Source of the DNA: Ischnura elegans
Taxonomy: Eukaryota > Arthropoda > Insecta > Odonata > Coenagrionidae
DNA: 64,000 bases
Direction of reading: 5' to 3'
Assembly: GCF_921293095.1 (NCBI RefSeq)
Contig: NC_060254.1
Span: 57,334,069 to 57,398,068 of the forward strand
Below the pieces are notes generated by a model that was not told where the DNA came from, searched no databases, and worked only from the letters and a program-made list of their open reading frames with translations. The position numbers were made by a program, and so were the translations under genes. Below, piece by piece: positions 56,501-64,000 of this stretch. The stretch's first letter is position 1, and every line of letters begins with the position of its first letter.

Positions 56501-59500
56501 GAGAGCGAAATCCTTTTGGAAACGTACCAATTGTATCTACAGTTATCAGTGTAAGGAAGCTGACTGGAGGCAGTAGGTATTTGTGTCAAGGAGATTAGGG
56601 AGTCAAGGAGAGTCAAAGAGAGAGAAAGGCACAACATTGAGTGACAAAGTCAGAGCTGCGAGCTGAGACATCTTGGTATTTTTGGCTTGGTCCCATCCTC
56701 GTCAACAAAAATGTGGGTTCACGTCTACGTCTCTGACATCAGATGTTTGTTTTTTTAAATCCTAATTATTTTCTTCAAGATACAGTATCCTTTTTGTCCT
56801 CACTCCTAAGAGCAACTTTCCCTTCCTTTTCCTGCTCAACAATTTCCCTCTCGTCCCATCAATAACTCTCTAATAATATCAAAATCAGTACAGATTTAAA
56901 TATCAAAAGTTGCACCCTCTGTGTATGTCTAGCTCCACCTCTCAATAATAACACTTGGAGCATAGCAACCAATCAGGTGAGGCATTTTCTAGTGTAAACC
57001 ACCCCCAAAATTTCTGGTACCCCCCCAGGAATTCCTCCGAACTTATCTGCAGAACTTCTCCTGCTAAGGGCTTTTCGCGCAAAGGTTTTTTGCTCTAAGT
57101 ATTTTCGGGCAAAGGCTCTTCGACTCAAAGGCTCGGAGACTCTAAGTCTCGGAACTCGTCTCCAAACTCTGCCCTCCGAATCAGCCATACCTGGAGATCA
57201 AGACTTATATAGGTAGTACGGCGGAGGAATACCTACTCCTTGGCAATCGAGGGGAAGTGGGTGCTGAGGCATAAGAATGCAGTTTGGAGTGAGAAGTACT
57301 CCACTTGTCCTATCACAACTCTCTCTCCCTCCAACGCCTCATCCTACTTGTCTTTCCCCTCCTGGAATTCCAATGACTTACCTCTACCAGCTATCACACC
57401 ACTTGGCTATGTCTCCAACCCAGGAGATAGAGTAGAGAAAACGGCAGGTAGGCGGTTCTCCCCCAACCCCGGCTTGGATGACGGACATTTTGCAGTGGCC
57501 CCAGTCAACGCGGGCGCCTACCGGGAGATTTACACCGATGCAGCTAACTTGGAATTTCCCAATTACCCCTCCACTCCTTTGCCAAGTCCCTCCCCTCCAC
57601 CCTGACATGGTTCGGAGGTCGACCAGGCCTCTTTTTCCTTCGGCGCTGGCAGTGGACAGATTGCTCCGCTGAGAGGGTGATTTCTTAAAAATCATACAGC
57701 TAGTACTTAGTCTTTGGTAATGTTTCCTATGAGATTATTAGTTATCAACGTTGTTTTCTGTAATACTTTTGATTTTGAATATTTCTACTTGTAATAGATA
57801 TTGACTGAAAATGACTCATAATTTTGTGACAATTGATTCTTTGAGTGCGGATTATTCTTGTTTGTGGAGTCTTTCCCTCAACCAGCTAGTGACAGACAAT
57901 CGGAGTTCCCTGTGTCTGGGGCTTACGTTCAGAATCTGGAAGATTTAAAAATGTAACGCCACACAGGGTAAGGTAAATATACCACTGAGGAATATACAAA
58001 GAATATTTTTTTCATTCTTATTATCATTAGTATCTTTCATTCTTATTCATGATTGTCTTACAGTAAGCTTGAAGTACCTTATTTATCTGAATATAGTCCC
58101 CCCTTTTTTTTTTCAAAAATGCCCATGGTAAAGTAAACTATATTCAAACACATTTTTTTAATTTTCCCCGAAACTGAAGCCTCAAAATTAGGTGAGGGGG
58201 ACTATATTCAGAGGGGGACTAAAATAGGAGAAATACGGTACATATCATTTAAATTTTCAAAGGATAAGCTCTTTGATTGTACATGCATAATATTAAAAAG
58301 TGGATTTTTACTTAAATAATAAAATAAGAAGTTCAACAATCAATTCTATCATTATGTATTTCTTTTTTTCAAAAAATTAATTTGGACCAGACTACTCTAA
58401 TTTAAAAAAAATTTGGACAGCAAAGGGCTATGCAAGGGTCTACTATATAGTTACATTTAATGTTGCTCACCTGGCTTCAGTCTATCATTCATTATGTTAT
58501 CCCAACTGTCGAGGGTCTCCTTTTGAAGAAACTCTATGTTGTTCTTCTCAAGGTCGAGGAAACGTAGGTGTGGCAGGCAAGAGAGGTTTAGTCCATTCAG
58601 GCCACTTATTTTGTTGTCTCCAAGGTGCAAGTCTGCAAGTGATGGCAGTCTGCAGAAGAGTTGAGGAACATCGGTGAACGTTTCAATTTCATTTTGTTCT
58701 AGGTGGATTTTCTCTAGCTTGCTGAGGTTGCTAGCCTTGAATATCTCTTCTAGTTGGACTAAGTAACCAGGAGAAGGACCTGCAATCATAATCACAAAAA
58801 CAATGGCATATAAATGAAATTTTGGTCAAGTACAATCAACCTTCTTTATTATAAACCGACAAAAAAGAGAGTACAACATATACATCGGAATCGGGTACCC
58901 AGGATGCAAAGGTTACGCTCTTGAGGGCCAGGAAACAAGTAAGATACTTTCATGCCCGTGCTTCTCAGGAGGGGAAGGACTAAGGAAGGAAAAAAGGATA
59001 TGAGGTGCCACCGCAATGAGAGCCCGACGACACCTCCAGGGAGAGGATAGGGATGAAATAGAGGGGATAGGAAAAAATCTGCACCGTCATTGGGACGACG
59101 GGGCCCACTACAAGCGAAACCATGCTTTGCTATTTCTACAGAAAGGAAAGATTTCCCTATGATGAAGAAAAACCCTACGATTTTCTGTAGATAGTAAAAC
59201 ACGTACAGTATCAATCATAGTTAACATTACCAATCTTAAGGCCATATCACACAGGGCAAGTAATTGCAATATCTGACATGTTTAAGAAGGCACAGTCAAA
59301 GTTGCAATGCAATGCGTAAAGCAGTGAATTGCTTGAATGCATGGACGTGAGATGGCAAAATTACCCCATTCTAATTTCATGCATACATTTGTGCAACACC
59401 ACATCATAATGAGAAATAATTACAGTTGTAACCAGCACGGGACCATGAAAAACGGACTTCAGGATTACAATACTATGAAAACAACACACCTCCATTGGGG

Positions 59501-59853
59501 AGCTTCTCATCCTCATCTTCATCGACATCATCTTCATCACTGTCTTCATCATCACCGTCTTCCTCCAAGTCCCCAGGGTCAGCAAATGCATTTGTCAAGT
59601 GCAACTCTTTCAAATTGACAAAATTGCTGAACACCCGAGGGTGGTTCTTGTGCTTGGAGAGGACAATGTTGTTGTGGTTGAGGATGAGCCTCTCGACAGA
59701 AGCCACACGATGAAACGCCTTGCCCGGGATGTTGCGAATCTTGTTGTTGGAGAGGTCCATCACCCTCAGCAGGGGTGCTCCAGCCCCATCCTCCGGCTCC
59801 CCCAGGATGTTCCACATCAACTCCGTCAGTGAGTTGCCGGTGAAGATCAAAAT
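53526..59853 (-). CDS. Leucine-rich-repeat membrane protein, trophoblast-glycoprotein-like (partial, N-terminus missing)
   Basis: Four exons on the minus strand: 59,853-59,490; 58,779-58,471; 55,359-55,175; 53,756-53,526, with matching phases, giving at least 362 residues to the stop. Visible LRRs are LRVMDLSNNKIRNIPGKAF, VERLILNHNNI, LKELHL, LEKIHLEQNEIETF, LADLHLGDNKISGL and LRFLDLEKNNIEFL. Between the third and fourth lies an acidic stretch (DLEEDGDDEDSDEDDVDEDE). A cysteine-capped C-terminal flank follows (NPFACNNCEKIMPLINWM, then LACHGLHDIHC), a transmembrane helix (VAITVFLCLSIIALAIGAAY) and a ~37-residue tail ending GRQEDEVREINV. LRR, hydrophilic linker, LRR, cysteine cap, one helix and a short tail is the plan of trophoblast glycoprotein (TPBG), a Wnt-modulating surface protein. 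The first exon (signal peptide, N-terminal cap) is not in the window or not recognisable. Confidence 0.8.
53866..53990. mobile_element. hAT-like 5' piece with internal duplication
   Basis: Starts CAGGGGCGGATCCAGGATTT and repeats it as GTATCCAGGATTTTGTTCTG about 45 bp later, each followed by a G run. Closest to 46,290-46,496. The right end is missing; the palindrome at 54,045 follows. Confidence 0.65.
54045..54400. repeat. Long palindrome, 170-bp arms, 96% matched
   Basis: Arms 54,045-54,214 and 54,231-54,400 are inverted copies with only about seven mismatches, around a 16-base C-rich spacer. Each arm carries CTGACGATGTAACC (or TCAGGY..ATCGTC on the left) then GTTACGAAACCCGGG, which has CTGANGA, a five-base stem and GAAAC in the order of a hammerhead core. 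The block is similar to Penelope-like element ends. It is in the last intron of the LRR gene. Confidence 0.8.
54600..54903 (-). mobile_element. 304-bp TIR element C, copy 2
   Basis: The same length and order as 27,733-28,036, on the minus strand, flanked by GTGTG on both sides (54,595-54,599 and 54,904-54,908). It keeps CTTCTTAGGGCGGTGG, CAGAGGGTGCCAGCA, CTGTTAAATGAGACA and AAAGATTTCCA. In the last intron of the LRR gene. Confidence 0.8.
55482..55600 (-). mobile_element. LINE-like 3' end with hairpin and AATTC tail
   Basis: Minus-strand order: GATGGTAGCTCCC, GGTTTTTTAACC, GGAGCTACCTAAAGC, then GGAGTATTAAAATTC and AATTC repeats. It parallels 15,844-15,980. The arms GGTAGCTCC and GGAGCTACC can pair. 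Confidence 0.5.
55601..56969. other. LRR-gene intron, nothing recognised
   Basis: AT-rich, with only short open frames on the minus strand (for example 56,201-56,446). No domain, TIR or array found. Confidence 0.4.
56970..57700. other. GC-rich island inside an LRR-gene intron, unexplained
   Basis: Markedly richer in G+C and CG pairs than the flanks. It holds a TATATAGG near 57,210, a minus-strand frame of 71 codons opening MADSEGRVWRRVPRL, and a plus-strand frame of 121 codons at 57,240-57,605; neither shows a known domain. A nested gene, an alternative promoter or an unknown repeat are all possible. Confidence 0.3.
58075..58240. mobile_element. TACCGTAT-type MITE, copy 2
   Basis: Starts TACCTTATTTATCTGAAT and ends GGAGAAATACGGTA, with the same inner order as 32,487-32,663 (AATATAGTCCCCCC, GAAGCCTCAAAATTAG, GGGGGACTATATTCAGAGG). 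Confidence 0.75.
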
Positions 59854-60104
59854 CTGGATAGAGGGGGTGGTATGCTTCTATAACCAACATGTCCTACATT
59901 CATTTATTTTACATGTAAAAGTGAAGAATGGAGCAGGTCATGCCAAAAAAAGTGAGGAGATAATGATGAAAAATAGAGAAAATAATGAGAAAATTCATGG
60001 CATGGTATTTGGAGGAGACGACTGATACCTTAGGTCGTTTGCACCATGAGAGAAAGGTATGGAAAGAAATTTGGAGAGAAACCCAGCATTGGCATTAGCC
60101 TGCT

Positions 60105-60300
60105 CTTAATGAAAGTTGCCAAGGGATCAAGGCTTAGCGTCACATCTGACGGACCGAGTGTTGAGCTTGAAATGTTCCCCAGACAACATTCAAGCAGGTG
60201 CTGGGGAGTCTAAAAATTCTCTGCAACCACTGGGATTTGAACCTGAACTCACGGCGTGGGAAGGCAACATTCTAGTCACCACGCCAACCCGATCCCTTAG
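60105..60300 (-). mobile_element. tRNA-derived SINE (minus strand)
   Basis: On the minus strand: A box TTGGCGTGGTGAC (60,275-60,287), GTTGCCTTCCCACGC, B box GGTTCAAATCCC (60,232-60,243), then a unique body. Head and boxes are well spaced for a tRNA ancestor. It lies upstream of the first visible LRR exon. Confidence 0.65.
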
Positions 60301-60719
60301 AAAATTGATGATTCTTAAAATATGAAGTATGTAATTCATTCCCAGCGAATCAATTGCATGAAGACTCTCATGATTTACACTGGTTTAATTTGTTGTAATA
60401 CATAAATGTTTCAATGAACAACATTATCATGGTGAAAGAATAATTTATTTATGATTTGATAAAATTTTTTGGATGATTTCTACCAAATGCTTGACTTTTG
60501 GTAATGATTACCTATAATCAAAAACAGTAGATCCTCGTGTTATGATACTGATCCATTCCAGACAAGGAATCAGTTCCAATAGCATCGGTGCACGTAAATG
60601 TTGCCATTTAAAAATTTGGCTTCATTTAGAAATAAGGTATAGAATAAATATTATAAATATTATTGATGACATACCGTGTGAGTGGAAATAAAATTGGAAA
60701 ATTTTGAAAAATGATAATG

Positions 60720-61440
60720 CTTGCACAATATCAGGTCAGATGTCATGAGCCAAATTCACAGAAAGTTGAGGTCATTATTAGACAGCGTACTCTCTACTGT
60801 ACTTTGTAATATGTTTGGAAGCAATTCCTTGTTAAATAAGGAGCATCAGGGATTAAAATTATATATCAACAAAGACTTGGAAGATAGGAACATGTTACTC
60901 AGATTAAAGATATAATTTACAATGAGTATGCACGTTTTGATAGCCACACACTACTGTACTCTGTAATTTTTTTGGAAGGATCTACTTTTACAATAAGAAG
61001 TAGAAGGGATTAAAATTATAATATGTACAAAGAATCAGATAATGGGAACATGTTATTCAAATTTTACAAAATTTTTAATGAGCAGTCATGTTATTATAGC
61101 CACACAATAATGTACTATTTGTACTTCGTAATATATTTGGAAAGAACTTCTTTTTAAATAAGTAGCAGCAGGAATTAAAATCACAATTTGTACAAGGAAT
61201 TAGATGATGGGAACATGTTATCCAGATTTTACAAAAATTTTAATGAGCAAGCATGTTATTACAGCCATACACTATTGATTGTACTTTGTGATATATTTGG
61301 GAGGAACTTCTTTTCAAATAAGTAGCAGCAGGAATTAAAATCACAATATTTACCTACAAGAAATTAGATGATGGGAACATATTATTCAGATTCAAAATTT
61401 TTTAATGAGCTAGCATGTTATGAAAGCCACCCACTTCGAT
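60720..61440. repeat. Four tandem units of about 160 bp
   Basis: The anchor TGTACTTTGTAATATRTTTGG starts at about 60,798, 60,955, 61,120 and 61,280 (spacing 157, 165, 160). Each unit also repeats AGGRATTAAAATYA, ATGGGAACATGTTA and AATGAGCANGCATGTTAT. The units diverge gradually, the last two being most alike. No gene is visible in it. Confidence 0.8.
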
Positions 61441-63600
61441 TGCCCTACCAGTGGCCCATTGCTGAGCCTACCTTGCCCACAGTCCATATATGACACCTGC
61501 CTGGCTCTCCCAATGAAAGGGTGCAGAGAGACAGTGAACTATGTGCTACAGTTGCGGTTCTAGCATCTTCAGTGGGCCCCAAATTGCAAAGGTGACTGAT
61601 TTTTTTTGAGAAGAGGAAGGATTTTGCAGTATGATAGGCTCATATAATCTAGAAGGGTGTAAATTTTTTGAGTATTTTTGGTGAAAAAGTTAGCCCATTT
61701 AAAAAAAGAGAGAAATATCACCCAGTTTTCGAATATGCGAGTAACAGGGAGACGATGACAATACAAGTATGAAATAAACAAATAAATGAAAGAATGAATA
61801 AAGAATGGAATAGTTTAAAGAGGGTTGAAGCCAGTGACATTAATAAATTAAGACTGCAAAAGTCCTTAAGACTGCGAAATTTTTTTTGTACGTTTTGCAC
61901 GCGGACTGCCGGAAAAACGTTTTTAAAAGTTTGACCATTACTCGACTACCTGCGGCAGCTTTCCAAAATTTTTATTGCTACCCAAATATCTCGCAGCTGG
62001 GCACTTTTCCTCACCGTAAGGATTGCACATGGGCTTAACTCTCCTGAATTAGCTCTTATAGCAGGGGGTTCCACATGGAATTTACTATCGTACTCCCTAT
62101 TTTGTATTGTTTCCTACATGCTGTTAATGTGCCTATGAGAAGTACCCAAGTGTAGGCCCATACCTAGGTAAGAAAGAAGGAAGGATAACCCTGGATAATA
62201 AGAGTTTTTTATACTGAAAGTCTTCAACTGCATATGTACATAGTCGCCAACTCACACACACTACACTCTCGGCTGTCCCAAAAAAACATTCTTTTTTAAA
62301 TTTCAAAATCGTCAATCAGATTTCAATGACCCTCGGGTATACAAGGATAGGCAAAAAAAGATTTTCGAAAATTTTTATATAATTAGTTAGTGAGAGGCAC
62401 CTAAATACCAACACCCTTAATTTGTCATAAAATTTTGCGCAAACTGCCAAAATAAGGGTAATCAGGGTAAGTTATGATCCACAGGTCTAAAATTTCATCG
62501 GTTTTTGTGTACCTTTCACCGTTTAGGCTTTGCAGCCCATGCAGCCTGGTGCCAAGAGTGGCACTAAGCCAAGCGGCTCGTGCGATGCGGTGCAACAGAC
62601 GGCTGAGGCCGTCCCCCTCCCCTCCCCCTCCAGTTCACCTGCGGTCGCCCACCATGTTTACATGCTTCAGTGACTCTCTCTCTAAAATTCTGATTTTGAA
62701 CTTGTTTCGCAAACCAAATCATGTTGGCATGTAAGGTAATCTTAACTTTATTTTGGAAAATCGTTACAAATTTGTTCATCTACTCATGCTAGCCAACCTA
62801 GTAGATTGGCTACAACAGGGTTCACTCCCTGCGAAACACACAGGTAGGCTAAAGAGGGAAAATATTTCTTGCTTTTCTCCAGCACAGGCTCGTAGCTAAA
62901 ATCATGAACTCCAGCAGTCCAAGGGTTAACCCATTATTCCCCAGACTGTAGGTAAGGATTTTAACTTTGGTTTTTTTGCATTTTGCGATTTATTTTGGCC
63001 TATTTAGGATGAATTTATAGAAAAAAGTATTTTCATCATAGGTATGATTTCATAATGCTGTGTATACACAAAGTAAGGAAAATTTCGGTAAATAAATATG
63101 AAAAGACTAATTTTTAAAACTTAGGCTACATCTTTTATTTTTCGTTTTGATTTTCACACTCGAGATCTTCACCAGGAGTTATCAACATTCCTTTTGATCA
63201 AATGCCGTATTCTGTCTTGACGGACATGCTGGGTTATGCCATTTTTCTTATGGGTGTCTCTTAGTGCGCACCGATTTTTATGCCAAATGCCATCAGACAT
63301 CAAAATATAATTATATAAATGAAAAATTTGATGAAAATGACAAAATTAGAGAAGCTTAAAAAAAAGTCAGTAAATCGAAGAAAAAATTATTCTGAAGTAG
63401 AAGTTTGTTCTGAGAATTGGGGTTCAAAAATGTTGCGTTAATGCAACGCGGGGGACTAATGCGTTAAGAGCAAACGAGCGTAATGCGCCCGTTCCCAGCT
63501 GGCTTCCCCCGCTCTTTTCAATGCAGGTCCACAGAGGGATAGGCGTTTCTAATTTTAAAATGTAGAAAAAAAGGCAGGGTCTTATTTACAAATTTAATTG
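61441..63600. other. Non-coding; no first exon of the LRR gene found
   Basis: AT-rich except a GC-rich patch at about 62,520-62,650. I looked on the minus strand for a signal peptide and a cysteine-rich N-terminal LRR cap and found none. Confidence 0.4.
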
Positions 63601-63623
63601 GAATGTTCATGTACAAATTGAGG

Positions 63624-63992
63624 TCAGAGGACCTCTTTAAACACAACATTGGAAGTAATTACACTATCCTCTGTTAATACTTGTTTAGCGTTTTCCTTAA
63701 TATTTACAAAAATATTTTGAAAAGATCTTATCCTAGAGAATGCTACATAGAGTTGGCCATGAGAGAATACAGGGTCAGGCAGGAATAAGCCAGCTCTTTG
63801 CAAAGTCTGACCCTGAGCCTTGTTAATAGTCATCACATAGGAAACCTTAATGGGAAATTGTCTGCAAGTCAAATTAAAAGGCATAGTGGGATCCGACGGC
63901 ATTAACTGTATTCTTGGGATGAGGACAATCTTGCCGAAATCGATTATTTTTTTTAATCTTTTAAAACCGATTTTAGGAAACAATAGCAATAT
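63624..63992 (-). pseudogene. Helitron PIF1-like helicase, C-terminal fragment
   Basis: The minus-strand frame encodes IVLIPRIQLMPSDPTMPF, RQFPIKVSYVMTINKAQGQT, LFLPDPVFSHGQLYVAFSR. These match the C-terminal helicase motifs (INKxQGQT and HGQLYVAxSR) of the RepHel protein of Helitron rolling-circle transposons. An in-frame TAA at 63,993-63,995 stands just before it, so the frame is not open into the rest of the helicase on this side and the copy is broken or shifted. The stop is at 63,624. The Rep and N-terminal helicase parts would lie beyond the right edge. The Helitron 3' end (hairpin, CTRR) should be at lower coordinates but I could not fix it. Confidence 0.85.
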
Positions 63993-64000
63993 TTAGGAAG

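Noticed and set aside
57240-57605. 121-codon plus-strand frame as a gene
   Set aside because: Low-complexity, proline- and serine-rich, in an intron of a minus-strand gene, with no family match and no splice partner. Kept only as an unexplained GC-rich island.
59495-59890. Plus-strand and second minus-strand frames (up to 103 codons) over the LRR exon
   Set aside because: Shadows of the LRR coding exon; the serine-rich plus-strand frame is the complement of the acidic codon run.
1-64000. Retroviral, LTR or Polinton-type elements
   Set aside because: I looked for long direct repeats with TG..CA ends, protease/integrase or capsid motifs and family B polymerase motifs and saw none.

Overview
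This window is animal nuclear DNA, most likely from an arthropod and probably an insect. The support is spliced genes with GT/AG introns of 0.1-3 kb, AT-rich non-coding DNA, a PEX11 and an LSM6 of insect or animal type, and a dense load of hAT-like, PIF/Harbinger-like and Tc1/mariner-like miniature transposons, LINE and SINE tails, a Penelope-like fragment and a Helitron helicase fragment. I cannot name the species. I saw no retroviral, LTR or capsid-bearing element.

Layout. Positions 1-29,240 hold no gene I can support. They are a transposon graveyard in which many elements can be delimited by terminal inverted repeats (TIRs) plus target-site duplications (TSDs). The clearest structure is a three-deep nest at 20,426-24,739. 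Positions 29,242-39,812 carry an MFSD12-type lysosomal/melanosomal transporter gene (+ strand, eight coding exons plus a tiny last one, 524 aa); its introns contain a Penelope-like fragment, several miniature elements and a SINE. After an intergenic stretch with hAT and LINE pieces, LSM6 (+, 83 aa, complete) lies at 43,429-43,857. It converges on PEX11 (-, 242 aa, complete, three exons) at 44,294-45,277. Next on the minus strand is a six-exon gene at 45,783-52,333 (259 aa) with a BLUF-like fold, probably TEX47-like. Then comes the 3' part of a leucine-rich-repeat single-pass membrane protein resembling trophoblast glycoprotein (53,526-59,853); its N-terminal exon(s) lie outside the window or were not found. 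The right end has a 160-bp tandem repeat, AT-rich filler and the C-terminal helicase piece of a broken Helitron.

The host genes do not form a pathway. LSM6 is a core RNA-decay/splicing protein, PEX11 acts in peroxisome division, MFSD12 is an organelle transporter, the BLUF-like protein has no known role, and the LRR protein is a cell-surface signalling or adhesion type. All splice junctions given here were read by eye, and in each gene the exon phases agree and the summed coding lengths are multiples of three.

The most unusual structures are the nested transposon stack, two long snap-back palindromes that share a motif resembling a hammerhead-ribozyme core (54,045-54,400, and 4,815-5,310 split by a hAT insertion), a 304-bp element family with two copies of identical length, and long fold-back elements at 8.5-9.5 kb and 10.5-11.1 kb.
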